Shown here piece by piece: positions 28,733 through 37,086 of a stretch of 48,924 bases of DNA (positions are counted from its first letter, which is position 1; each line of letters begins with the position of its first letter). This DNA is from Flavobacteriaceae bacterium (lineage in GTDB: Bacteria > Bacteroidota > Bacteroidia > Flavobacteriales > Flavobacteriaceae): contig JAHEMZ010000016.1 in the NCBI GenBank assembly GCA_024643385.1, positions 1 through 48,924 of the forward strand, read 5' to 3'. The notes below the pieces were generated by a model that was not told the origin of the DNA, searched no databases, and saw only the letters and a program-made list of their open reading frames with translations. A program made the position numbers and the translations under genes.

Positions 28733-30145
28733 TTATTTGAGGGTGGTCGGACAAACGTAATCAGTGACGGGAACATCTGTTTTTTTAATGTCTGTATATC
28801 CTCCGGCCACATCTATCAAGTTATGAATCCCCCTGCTTTTCAATATGGAGGATGCGATCACGCTTCTGTATCCGCCTAAGCAGTGAACATAAAAAGTTTT
28901 GTCTTTTGGGAATTCAGCAAGATGGTCATTAAGAAAGCTCAACGGCACATTTTGAGCGTTTTCAATGTGCTCTGAAACATACTCGCTCTCTTTGCGAACA
29001 TCAAATACGGGAACTTTACTTTCCTTGATTATTTTAGCAAATGCATCGGCACTTATGGAGGTGATGGCATCATATTCTCTAGCGTCTTTTTTCCACGCTT
29101 CGAATCCACCTTTCAAGTATCCCAAAGTATTATCAAAACCAACGCGAGATAGTCGGGTAACGGTCTCAATTTCTTTCCCTTCAGGAGTAACTAATAAAAT
29201 GGGTTGCTTAATATCGGCAATAAGCGCTCCGACCCATGGAGCAAAATCGCCAACCAACCCAATAAAAATAGACCGCGGGATATGACCTTTGACAAAATCG
29301 GATTCATGCCGAACATCCAATACGATTGCCCCCGTTTCGTTAGCGGCAGCTTCAAATGCCATAGGTGTCAATGCCTGGGTACCACGTTCCAAAACCTTCT
29401 CAATATCATCGTAGCCTTCCTTATTCATCTTAACGTTAAGTGGGAAATATAAAGGAGGAGGCAATAAACCTTCTGTCACTTCCTGGACAAACTCAGCTTT
29501 GGTCATATCGGATCGAAGCGCATAGTTCATTCTCTTTTGGTTCCCCAGTGTATCGACCGTTTCTTTCATCATGTTTTTCCCGCAAGCAGAGCCGGCACCA
29601 TGAGCCGGATAAACAATTACATCATCGGCTAAAGGCATGATTTTATTCCGAAGACTATCAAATAAGATCCCCGCCAATTGTTCCTGTGTCAGGTGTGCAG
29701 CTTTTTGCGCTAGGTCGGGACGCCCCACGTCACCCAGAAATAGAGTGTCTCCACTAAAGAGGGCATAATCTTTACCCTTTTCATCTTTCAGCAAATATGA
29801 GGTGCTTTCCATCGTATGACCCGGGGTATGCAAGGCAATGATGGTTACATCGCCTATTTTAAATTCCTGACCGTCCTCTGCAATTATAGCATCAAAGGAA
29901 GGGGATGCGGTAGGACCATAAACGATCGGAGCCCCTGTCTCTTTTGATAAGGTAACATGCCCGCTCACGAAATCGGCATGGAAATGTGTTTCAAACACAT
30001 ATTTTATTTTAGCGTTATTTTTATTCGCTTTTTCAATATATGGTTTGACTTCCCTCAACGGATCTATTATAGCTACTTCTCCTTTACTTTCAATATAGTA
30101 GGCCCCTTGTGCCAGGCAACCGGTATATATTTGTTCTACATGCAT
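28733..30145 (-). CDS. Persulfide-dioxygenase-like MBL hydrolase with two rhodanese domains
   Basis: A 470-residue ETHE1-like protein that would oxidise glutathione persulfide or a similar low-molecular-weight persulfide to sulfite. The MBL domain (about 1-235) has the likely iron ligands H54 (THFHADF), H110 (HTPGH) and D133 (FSGDTLF); the second-metal His is Phe, consistent with a single-iron site. Two rhodanese domains follow: the first (about 260-360) lacks the catalytic Cys (LLVTPEGKE), the second (about 365-455) keeps C422 in HCLGGYRS. It is cytoplasmic, with no signal peptide. It has its own -7 promoter just upstream. Confidence 0.92.
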   Translation of the reverse strand: MHVEQIYTGCLAQGAYYIESKGEVAIIDPLREVKPYIEKANKNNAKIKYVFETHFHADFVSGHVTLSKETGAPIVYGPTASPSFDAIIAEDGQEFKIGDVTIIALHTPGHTMESTSYLLKDEKGKDYALFSGDTLFLGDVGRPDLAQKAAHLTQEQLAGILFDSLRNKIMPLADDVIVYPAHGAGSACGKNMMKETVDTLGNQKRMNYALRSDMTKAEFVQEVTEGLLPPPLYFPLNVKMNKEGYDDIEKVLERGTQALTPMAFEAAANETGAIVLDVRHESDFVKGHIPRSIFIGLVGDFAPWVGALIADIKQPILLVTPEGKEIETVTRLSRVGFDNTLGYLKGGFEAWKKDAREYDAITSISADAFAKIIKESKVPVFDVRKESEYVSEHIENAQNVPLSFLNDHLAEFPKDKTFYVHCLGGYRSVIASSILKSRGIHNLIDVAGGYTDIKKTDVPVTDYVCPTTLK

Positions 30146-30164
30146 AATCTTAAAATTTGTGGTA

Positions 30165-30209
30165 CAAAGTTACTAATAGTGAATAAATTAAATTGGAATG
30201 AATACTACA
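30165..30209 (-). promoter_or_regulatory. Promoter and degenerate Crp/Fnr-like site of the MBL-rhodanese gene
   Basis: On the minus strand TAACTTTG (30165-30172) is a perfect -7 element. At 30194-30209 the plus strand reads TGGAATGAATACTACA, matching TGTAAC-N4-GTTACA at 8 of 12 positions, again centred 36.5 bases from the last -7 base. It overlaps the tauE stop codon. Confidence 0.45.
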
Positions 30210-31011
30210 TTATAACAGAAAATTCTTTGTAAAGGATGTAAATAGCCATGCCTAAAACAAACCATCCAAACCCTTTTTTAAGTTTCTTTCCATCAATAAA
30301 TTTATTTAACCAGACTCCTATATAGATCCCTACAACCGATACAAGTGTAAATTTTATCAAGAAAGGCCAATCAATCTCTAGATTTTCTACATCTCCAATA
30401 AAACCAATTAGTGATTTTATGGAAATGATCAATAAAGAAGTGGCGACAGCCCTTTTCATTGGCAATTTTGCAAACAGAACCAACGCGGGGATGATCAAAA
30501 AACCTCCACCGGCACCTACAATTCCGGTAACCAATCCAACCACTAAGCCTTCTACAATAATAAAAGGGTAATTGTATGTGACGGGGCCTTTATTTTCATG
30601 AGTATCATTTCGTTTTTTTATCATGGATACAGCGGCGATCAACATGATCAACGCGAAGAAAACCATCACACTGAAATTTTTGGTGATGGTAAAAGTTCCC
30701 ACCGTGAAGATCTCATCCGGGATAGCAGGGACAATAAATTTTCGAGTTGTATAGACGGCAATAAAAGCGGGAATAGCAAAGACAATTGCCGTTCTGAAAT
30801 CCACCAATTGCTTCGACATATTTCGAAAGGTTCCGACCATTGCAGAAATTCCAACAACGAACAGAGAATAGGCTGTCGCCAAAACAGGGTTTAAATAAAA
30901 AAGATAGACCAAAACAGGGACGGTCAAAATAGAACCTCCACCACCAATAAGCCCAAGGACTAATCCTATGATCAAAGCACCTATGTAACCAAAAAATTGA
31001 GTGATCTCCAT
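30205..31011 (-). CDS. TauE/SafE family sulfite/organosulfonate exporter
   Basis: A 268-residue inner-membrane protein with eight or more hydrophobic helices in two homologous halves. Each half begins with the glycine-rich family motif: LGLIGGGGSILTVPVLVYLF near residue 20 and GIVGAGGGFLIIPALVLF near residue 160. Members export sulfite, sulfoacetate and related anions. Beside a persulfide dioxygenase, which makes sulfite, export of sulfite is a reasonable inference. A perfect palindromic operator and a -7 element precede it. Confidence 0.92.
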   Translation of the reverse strand: MEITQFFGYIGALIIGLVLGLIGGGGSILTVPVLVYLFYLNPVLATAYSLFVVGISAMVGTFRNMSKQLVDFRTAIVFAIPAFIAVYTTRKFIVPAIPDEIFTVGTFTITKNFSVMVFFALIMLIAAVSMIKKRNDTHENKGPVTYNYPFIIVEGLVVGLVTGIVGAGGGFLIIPALVLFAKLPMKRAVATSLLIISIKSLIGFIGDVENLEIDWPFLIKFTLVSVVGIYIGVWLNKFIDGKKLKKGFGWFVLGMAIYILYKEFSVIM

Positions 31012-31031
31012 TTAATATTTATTCAACAGCG

Positions 31032-31076
31032 CAAAAGTAGGGTGAATCAGGGATGGAGGCTGTAACAATTGTTACA
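31032..31076 (-). promoter_or_regulatory. Perfect Crp/Fnr-like palindrome and promoter of tauE
   Basis: TGTAACAATTGTTACA at 31061-31076 is a perfect 16-base palindrome. On the minus strand TACTTTTG (31032-31039) is a perfect -7 element. The palindrome centre is 36.5 bases upstream of the last -7 base, about -41.5 from the predicted start of transcription, as for a class II Crp/Fnr activator. Confidence 0.75.
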
Positions 31077-31084
31077 TGCTTATT

Positions 31085-31717
31085 TTACAAATTAAACACC
31101 TCAATGTTGTTTCTGTGTAATTTTATTTTTCCAAGTTTTTCCAAGTTTTTCAGTAATCTGGATATCACCACCCTTGACGTATGTAATTCGTAGGCAATTT
31201 CTTGATGGGTAGTGTGTACCATTTTATCTTGGGTGACCTTAACCTTATCGCCTAAATATTTCAGCAACCGCTCATCCATATTCATAAAGGCTATGCTGTC
31301 GATGGCTTCAAGCATTTCCATCAGGCGGCTGTGATAGCTTTCAAACACAAAATTTCTCCAGCTACGATATTTTCCGGTCCATTCTTCCATTTTTTGAATG
31401 GGGATCATCACCAGTTTGGTATCGAGTTCGGCGACCGCTCTGATCTCACTTTTCGTTTGTCCGATACAACAACTCAATGTCATGGCACAGGTATCCCCTC
31501 TTTCCAGAAAATACAATAGCAACTCATCTCCTTCGGAATCCTCTCGAATAACTTTAATAGCTCCTGATATAAGAAGAGGCATAGATCGAATATATTCTCC
31601 AATCTCAATTAGTTTGTAACCTTCAGGAATTTCTTTAAAAGTTCCAACTTGATTTATTTCCTCCAGCAATTCCCTTTCGAATAAATGCCCGTAGCTCTGA
31701 ATTAACTCTTCAATCAT
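31085..31717 (-). CDS. Crp/Fnr-family transcription regulator with a cysteine cluster
   Basis: A 210-residue regulator: a cyclic-nucleotide-binding-like beta-roll (about 20-115), a long dimerisation helix and a C-terminal winged helix-turn-helix (about 150-210) with HQEIAYELHTSRVVISRLLKN as recognition region (in part). The usual cAMP-binding residues are not seen, and the N-terminal cysteines that hold the FNR iron-sulfur cluster are absent. Instead C77, C83 and C84 lie together in GDTCAMTLSCCIG. This and the sulfur genes downstream suggest sensing of persulfide, oxidants or metal (inference). Its last codons contain an exact tandem 10-base repeat. Confidence 0.93.
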   Translation of the reverse strand: MIEELIQSYGHLFERELLEEINQVGTFKEIPEGYKLIEIGEYIRSMPLLISGAIKVIREDSEGDELLLYFLERGDTCAMTLSCCIGQTKSEIRAVAELDTKLVMIPIQKMEEWTGKYRSWRNFVFESYHSRLMEMLEAIDSIAFMNMDERLLKYLGDKVKVTQDKMVHTTHQEIAYELHTSRVVISRLLKNLEKLGKIKLHRNNIEVFNL

Positions 31718-31742
31718 AAGATGTTGTCTATCTTAAAAATAT

Positions 31743-31771
31743 AAAAAAGCCCCACATAGTGAGGCCTTTTT
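31743..31771 (-). terminator. Terminator of the protease gene
   Basis: GCCCCAC (31749-31755) and GTGAGGC (31759-31765) form a seven-pair stem with one G-T wobble and loop ATA. On the minus strand a T-run (31748 down to 31743) follows, placing termination just after the subtilisin gene. A-rich and T-rich flanks on both sides could let it work in both directions. Confidence 0.75.
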
Positions 31772-31785
31772 AGTAAGATATTTGG

Positions 31786-34700
31786 TTATTTGACCAATAA
31801 TTTTTTGGTTATTGAACTATTTTCAGCAGCTATTTTTACAAAGTACATTCCGCTTGCCAAGTTGGATACTCCAATCTCCATGGCTGTACTGCCCTGAAAG
31901 TCAGATGAATCATAACTAACAATTTGTTGTCCCAAGTAATTATATATCGAAATCTTGGCATTTTCAGTCGAGACTGCTCCAAAATGGATTGTAAATTTTT
32001 CGTCTGCAGGGTTTGGTGCCAATACAATCTCTTCCAGATCGAAAGCCGGGGAAGATAGCAGTCCGTCGATAAATATATTATCGATAAAAGTACTATTCCC
32101 ATTCTTGTTCACATTTATAAATTTAAAGATCACATTTTCTCCTGCGTAAGCGCTAATATCTATTTGTTCTGATCTCCATTGATCGGATGAGGTAGGTGCC
32201 CAGTTAGGAGTGGTTTCGTAATCCGGCAAGGTAGACAGATCTAATCCGCTTTTCCCGTAGAGAAGGGAGAAATTTTCACCACAATCTGTGGAAACACCAA
32301 CATATAATATGTCGCTAAATGCTGCAGAATATTGGGCTTTGGCCAAATCAAAAATCAGGCTGCCTCCATTTGGCATATTAGTGAGGTCGTAAATATCGGT
32401 CAGTAAGGAATCGTTTTGATCAATACCTACGTAATCGAAATTATTCATATAAGCAGCTTTGGTCGTGTTGCCATCGGCACCGGTTATATTTTGCTTCTCT
32501 TCCCAGGTGAGATCCATATCCGGATTTTCAATGATCCAACCGGAAGGAGGAACGCCACTGTTCTCGAAGGTCTCTGCTTCGGCAAGCACACTAAGCGTAA
32601 CGTAGGCGCTAAAGGCCAATTCCTGAGAGTCATTGAAAGGATTCTCATCACCATTTAAGTCGGACGAAACAACCAGTACATAATTGCCATTTTCTGTAAG
32701 CACCAAGGGGGTCGTAAATTCATAGGTTACTTCTTCGTTAGAGGCTATAGTACCTGTATAGGTTTCAATTACCGGGGTTTGACCCGTAACCTCGTACATT
32801 ACTTCGAAATTACTCTGTGCGGAAGCTCCAAAATTCTTAAGATTGACGGAAACTATATTATTTCCGGCATTGCAAAGGGTGGAAAAATCATTTGGGCTAT
32901 TATTAATGGATTGAACGGCAATATCATCGATTAATACACAGTTCAATAGACCGCCACCGTGCTGTCCGGCAAGGGTTCTTCTACTCTTCCATCCATCCGT
33001 TGTGTTTTTGGCAACAATTGCATACCATATCGGATCGGAAGTATTGGTGATCGGAACGGTGACAGTAGTTCCATTCGAATTTCCGGCTACTTCCATGTAT
33101 TTTTCACCCAGGACATATAGGTCAAAGCTATTGGCTCCCGTATAAGCGTCCCATTCAAAGGAGGCCTGCTCCGGACATACTTGTGTAATGGTCAAGCCAC
33201 TTACCAGGGGCGCAATTGAGAATGAGCCGTCACTTTCATCCTGATAAGCTCCGCTGGTAATACGGATTTTTGCTTCTCCCGTCAATTCATTCGGAACGGA
33301 CCATAAGAAATTGGTAATCGTATTTGCAACGGTGGTAATTGCGATCCATGATCCTCCATTGTTTGTGGAATATTCTAAGGTATATGGATCGGTGGTGTTG
33401 ATGCCATCCCAATGGATGTTCTCTGATTCTCCGGGCACAAAACTTTCACCGGCATTTGGATAAGTTAAAGTAAGATTTTCTTGAATCACCTCATAGACAA
33501 TGAAATATTCTTGAGGTCCCATAGGGACATTAAAACCTGTGATCTCTAAGTCATAAATACCCGCACTTGGATTATTGATAAGCACCTGCTCCATATTGTT
33601 CAAATGGTCTTCACCATTGGTAGCCGGCAAATTCAAATTTACCGGGTTCGGCGTAGAATCTAAGATCCAAGGCAAATGAGTGCCATTGGAAGGGTCTGTC
33701 ACAACCAGATCCAGATCGTTCACTAAGGCCGGAGAAGCTCCAGGAGAAGCTGCGGCATCATTCCAATACAGCATGAATCGTACCTGAGTGGTTCCGGAAG
33801 GAATTATAATCGAGTGAGTGTTTGAGTTTCCTTGGCTTATTTCATCGGAAAGATATCGCCCGTCCTCAAGTAAGATTCCGGCACGTAGGGCATTAACAAT
33901 CCCCCAGCCAAATTTAAAGTCAGGACCTACATTTCCATAATCATTTGCCGTATTTAGCAGTGTAGCCTTAATAAGAGCAGAAGGCGGCAAGGACGCGTTT
34001 AGATCGGCATACGCTTCGTATAATTGAGCTGATATTCCGGCAATTCCCGGAGCAGCGGCAGAAGTTCCGCTAAATACCTGATAGCCATTATTCTCAGTGG
34101 TAGAGTTTTGTCCGTTACCATGGGCGGCAATGTCAGGTTTGATTCGGCCATCATGGGCAGGACCTCTGCTGCTTGAGCTAACGAGCGACCCGTTAAAAAG
34201 AACGTTCGCTGTTGCAATTACATTTTTACCTTGTTTATGACCCCCCGTAATATTTCCCCATTGGTTGCCTGCACCATATCCACAATCATTCCCATTTGAA
34301 TTTCCTGCGGAAAATACATGTAATAAGCTCGGAATATCTATGGTTTGTTGGTCAACTGTCTGTGTGACGGTGGTATAACCTGCATTACATCCATTACTAT
34401 AAGAAGAATTCGTAATATTAACGGCGCCGGTATTAATTAATGATTGCGTTGGTCCGTCCAAGAAATTGGCGGCATAATTCACAACATAAACATCGGAGCC
34501 GGCTGCCATCCCTCTTTTCGTGGGATCTAAATTCCCTGAACCGGCCATGATACCACCCACGCCATCGCCATGCGTCTGTCCGGTACCATTAGCAAGACTG
34601 TTGTCAATTCGACCTTGAAAATCGATATGGGGACCAACAATTCCATCATCACGCACCATGACTCCTATGCCATCACCGGTATAATTCCTTCCCGCACCTT

Positions 34701-35364
34701 GCGTGTCAAGATTACTGGATCGATGCAATCCTCTTCCCCGAGTATCGTCTTTTACATCCGGCGCGACCAAAACTTCTACCCATTTTACATATGACAAGCT
34801 TGTTAGATCTTCCAAGCAGTTGTCGGGGATGATCAGGTCTATCACATTTGCCTCTTTATACATTTGATCCAAGGCTATTTGATGCGCAGCCAAATCGCTT
34901 ACCACGAAGTTTACGTCTACAAATTCATGGAATTGAAGCGTCACAGAAATAGTATTCCCTTTGAGCGCCCATTCACCGATATTCCCGTTTTTTAGATCTT
35001 GGCTCATTTTGAATCGACCTTCCACAGGGACGATGGCTCTTACCTGATTATTCTTTAAATAGTTAACCGAAGTGTTACTTGGAAAATAGGCCAGATAAGT
35101 ACTATTTGGAATATATTCTATCAGTTCGATGTTATCAGATTTAAATCTATTTTGAATAGTCTGAGAAGGTGTTTCGTAGAACTGTACCCAGGCGATATAA
35201 CCATTGGCAAGACGCGAATTTTCTGGTAATTGACCCCATGAGAAGTGCTGAATGTTTTCAGGAACATTGAGTGTTTCATCTTGGTAATGAATGGTATAAT
35301 TTTGTTGGGCAAAACCATTGAACGAAATGATAACAAATGATAGTAGAAATAGAAATTTCCTCAT
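31786..35364 (-). CDS. T9SS-secreted subtilisin-like (S8) protease
   Basis: A 1192-residue secreted serine protease. Order: signal peptide (1-19, ending FNGFAQ), prodomain (about 20-210), S8 catalytic domain (about 225-500) with D239 or D240 in VMVRDDG, H265 in GQTHGDGVGG, N355 in SAGN and S435 in SGTSAAAPG; a beta-rich region; a CARDB-like domain (about 800-880); a MAM/choice-of-anchor-like domain with SGWIIENPD and INVNKNGNSTFIDNIFIDG (about 930-1105); and a type A T9SS sorting domain ending ITKKLLVK. It should be exported through the Sor/Por machinery that includes SprE. A -7 element lies about 60 bases upstream. Confidence 0.93.
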   Translation of the reverse strand: MRKFLFLLSFVIISFNGFAQQNYTIHYQDETLNVPENIQHFSWGQLPENSRLANGYIAWVQFYETPSQTIQNRFKSDNIELIEYIPNSTYLAYFPSNTSVNYLKNNQVRAIVPVEGRFKMSQDLKNGNIGEWALKGNTISVTLQFHEFVDVNFVVSDLAAHQIALDQMYKEANVIDLIIPDNCLEDLTSLSYVKWVEVLVAPDVKDDTRGRGLHRSSNLDTQGAGRNYTGDGIGVMVRDDGIVGPHIDFQGRIDNSLANGTGQTHGDGVGGIMAGSGNLDPTKRGMAAGSDVYVVNYAANFLDGPTQSLINTGAVNITNSSYSNGCNAGYTTVTQTVDQQTIDIPSLLHVFSAGNSNGNDCGYGAGNQWGNITGGHKQGKNVIATANVLFNGSLVSSSSRGPAHDGRIKPDIAAHGNGQNSTTENNGYQVFSGTSAAAPGIAGISAQLYEAYADLNASLPPSALIKATLLNTANDYGNVGPDFKFGWGIVNALRAGILLEDGRYLSDEISQGNSNTHSIIIPSGTTQVRFMLYWNDAAASPGASPALVNDLDLVVTDPSNGTHLPWILDSTPNPVNLNLPATNGEDHLNNMEQVLINNPSAGIYDLEITGFNVPMGPQEYFIVYEVIQENLTLTYPNAGESFVPGESENIHWDGINTTDPYTLEYSTNNGGSWIAITTVANTITNFLWSVPNELTGEAKIRITSGAYQDESDGSFSIAPLVSGLTITQVCPEQASFEWDAYTGANSFDLYVLGEKYMEVAGNSNGTTVTVPITNTSDPIWYAIVAKNTTDGWKSRRTLAGQHGGGLLNCVLIDDIAVQSINNSPNDFSTLCNAGNNIVSVNLKNFGASAQSNFEVMYEVTGQTPVIETYTGTIASNEEVTYEFTTPLVLTENGNYVLVVSSDLNGDENPFNDSQELAFSAYVTLSVLAEAETFENSGVPPSGWIIENPDMDLTWEEKQNITGADGNTTKAAYMNNFDYVGIDQNDSLLTDIYDLTNMPNGGSLIFDLAKAQYSAAFSDILYVGVSTDCGENFSLLYGKSGLDLSTLPDYETTPNWAPTSSDQWRSEQIDISAYAGENVIFKFINVNKNGNSTFIDNIFIDGLLSSPAFDLEEIVLAPNPADEKFTIHFGAVSTENAKISIYNYLGQQIVSYDSSDFQGSTAMEIGVSNLASGMYFVKIAAENSSITKKLLVK

Positions 35365-35424
35365 AATTTTAAGATTAGGAATTAGAAATACTCCGGAATT
35401 TAGGTTAAAAAATCAACAGAATGC

Positions 35425-35432
35425 CAAATATA
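35425..35432 (-). promoter_or_regulatory. -7 promoter element for the protease gene
   Basis: On the minus strand it reads TATATTTG, matching TAnnTTTG. The leader before the start codon at 35364 would be about 55 bases. Confidence 0.5.
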
Positions 35433-35484
35433 AAAAACGAAGAATAGAAATGGATCAATATATTGTTAATTCGCAGCATAAATT

Positions 35485-35997
35485 TTAAGAATCGAAAAGG
35501 ATCTTTAGTTCGGTAGCATCGTTGGCCTTCATTTTTCCAGCCAGCACCAAACTTAATTGTCTTCTGCGCAAGGCCGCAACAAAACGTTCCTTTTCCAATG
35601 GAGTTTCAGGTTGAAGTTCCGGCACGGGCACCGGAGTTCCCATTTCGTCAACGGCAACAAAAGTATAAATCCCTTCGTTCGCTTTGGACCTGACACCACT
35701 TTCACGATCTTCAATCCAAACATCCATAAAGATTTCCATGGAACTCTTAAAAGCTCTTGACACCTGTGCTTCAATAGTAACTACGCTTCCCAAAGGGATC
35801 ATTTTATTGAATGCTACATGGTTTACTGATACCGTGACAGTAATTCTTCTGCTGTGTCTTCTGGCTGTAATACTGGCGGCTCGATCCATACGAGCCAGTA
35901 ATTCACCGCCAAACATATTTCCGATCGGGTTTGTTTCACTGGGAAGGACAAGATCTGTAACAATGGTTCTTGAATCTTTTGGCGTTTTTATTTCCAT
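35485..35997 (-). CDS. Acyl-CoA thioesterase (hotdog fold, YciA/BFIT-like)
   Basis: A 170-residue single hotdog-domain protein that hydrolyses acyl-CoA to free acid and CoA. The diagnostic region is LPSETNPIGNMFGGELLARMDRAASITARRHS (in part), with the catalytic Asp in the MD step and the glycines that bind CoA. RITVTVSVNHVAFNKMIPLGSVVTIEA follows. Length and order match cytosolic long-chain acyl-CoA hydrolases. It has its own -7 promoter and no operon partner. Confidence 0.93.
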   Translation of the reverse strand: MEIKTPKDSRTIVTDLVLPSETNPIGNMFGGELLARMDRAASITARRHSRRITVTVSVNHVAFNKMIPLGSVVTIEAQVSRAFKSSMEIFMDVWIEDRESGVRSKANEGIYTFVAVDEMGTPVPVPELQPETPLEKERFVAALRRRQLSLVLAGKMKANDATELKILFDS

Positions 35998-36014
35998 GAT
36001 ACTCGTATTTTGAA

Positions 36015-36022
36015 CAAAGGTA
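36015..36022 (-). promoter_or_regulatory. -7 promoter element for the thioesterase gene
   Basis: On the minus strand it reads TACCTTTG. Transcription should start near 36009-36011, leaving a leader of about 12 bases. Confidence 0.5.
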
Positions 36023-36082
36023 AAGACTAATTTCGCTTCGGAAGAGTGAAGTGATGAATTTGTAGAAGAATTAACAATAAAA

Positions 36083-37003
36083 TTAAGGGAGTTCTTGGAC
36101 GAGCAGCCAAGCTTCCATATTACTGGATTTCTTGAGATTTCTCAGCGCTTGCAGTGCTTCGATTCGCTCTAAGTGGGAACTGTAAATCACTTGATGCAGG
36201 CCGTATTTGTTCACGCCAATGATATGTGCCGGGAATCCCATTTCTATCAGTTCAGATACTTTGTGATGGGCATTTTCTTCTACTCTGAAAGCTCCAGCAA
36301 CCAAATGGTATTTCCCCATTTTTTTAGGAACCGAAAGTGTGATGGCCGGAAAAGGATTGGTCATTTCGAATGTGGCTTCCTGGATTTGATTTTCGAGCAG
36401 ATCATTCGCCTTTTGTCGCTCGGCGAAGTTGTATTTCTCTACTTCATTCTCGTAGATCTTTAAACCACTAAAACCCCCTAATGTAATAGCTATAAGCCCG
36501 ATGGCCGCATATCTGAATATAGGAATACGTGACTTAGTTGCCGTGGCATTTAGGTTCACCAAATTTGACTTTTCAGATAAGGTTTCTCTTAAGATAGAGT
36601 TGGAAGTAAAACTAGTAAGCCCAAAGGAATCGCGACTGAAATTTTCTTTATCGGAAGGAATAAACTGAACGTTACGCTCCTTGTTTAAACTGAATTCTCC
36701 AATATTTTGCAACGAAACCATCTCCCCCTCGGATAATTTCAAGGATATTTCTCCTGTGAAATTTCGAATCTTTTGAAGAGCAAGTTCATAACTATACCCT
36801 TCTGCCGAAGCCAAATAATTGGCAAGAATGCCATCATTGGTTTGCAACTGTCGGTTAAAGGACAATGTTTTACCGGGGGGATAAAAATTGTGTTCGCCAT
36901 CGATTCGGGCTGTACGGTACTGGGTTAAAAAAGCACCAAACCCCGGAAGGATCACACATTCGTAGCGATAAAGCAGGTCTTTTATGTACTTGGAAAGTTC
37001 CAT
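36083..37003 (-). CDS. HU-CCDC81 and SPOR domain protein
   Basis: A 306-residue protein with two HU-like domains in its N-terminal cytoplasmic half (about 1-115; MELSKYIKDLLYRYECVILPGFGAFL in part), one membrane helix (about 161-180, FRYAAIGLIAITLGGFSGL) and a C-terminal SPOR domain (about 230-304). SPOR domains bind peptidoglycan stripped of stem peptides at division sites. The protein may link a cytoplasmic partner, possibly DNA or a cytoskeleton, to septal wall. ATG 37003 is chosen because a good promoter at 37009-37039 excludes the longer reading from 37102. Confidence 0.88.
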   Translation of the reverse strand: MELSKYIKDLLYRYECVILPGFGAFLTQYRTARIDGEHNFYPPGKTLSFNRQLQTNDGILANYLASAEGYSYELALQKIRNFTGEISLKLSEGEMVSLQNIGEFSLNKERNVQFIPSDKENFSRDSFGLTSFTSNSILRETLSEKSNLVNLNATATKSRIPIFRYAAIGLIAITLGGFSGLKIYENEVEKYNFAERQKANDLLENQIQEATFEMTNPFPAITLSVPKKMGKYHLVAGAFRVEENAHHKVSELIEMGFPAHIIGVNKYGLHQVIYSSHLERIEALQALRNLKKSSNMEAWLLVQELP

Positions 37004-37008
37004 AGAAA

Positions 37009-37039
37009 CAAACTTAAATTTTTTTTTGACGACAGTCAA
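37009..37039 (-). promoter_or_regulatory. Promoter of the HU-SPOR gene (possibly leaderless)
   Basis: On the minus strand TTG (37037-37039), a 20-base spacer and TAAGTTTG (37009-37016) fit the Bacteroidota promoter. The last -7 base lies only six bases before the ATG at 37003, so the transcript may begin at or next to the start codon. Confidence 0.6.
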
Positions 37040-37078
37040 CTCTTCGACCTTTAACTTTTCAACAAATAAAATTTTATA

Positions 37079-37086
37079 TAACTTTG
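37079..37086 (+). promoter_or_regulatory. -7 promoter element for dprA
   Basis: TAACTTTG matches TAnnTTTG. It overlaps an upstream in-frame codon at 37084, so the true start must be the ATG at 37114, with a leader of about 20 bases. Confidence 0.55.

Noticed and set aside
28682..28879. A 65-codon plus-strand frame at the end of the MBL-rhodanese gene
   Set aside because: Mostly antisense to the second rhodanese domain and starts within the regulatory region.
31719..31735. AAGAT-N7-ATCTT repeat upstream of the Crp/Fnr gene as an autoregulatory site
   Set aside because: Only five bases per arm, no clear -7 element, and it does not resemble the TGTAAC palindrome; too weak to call.
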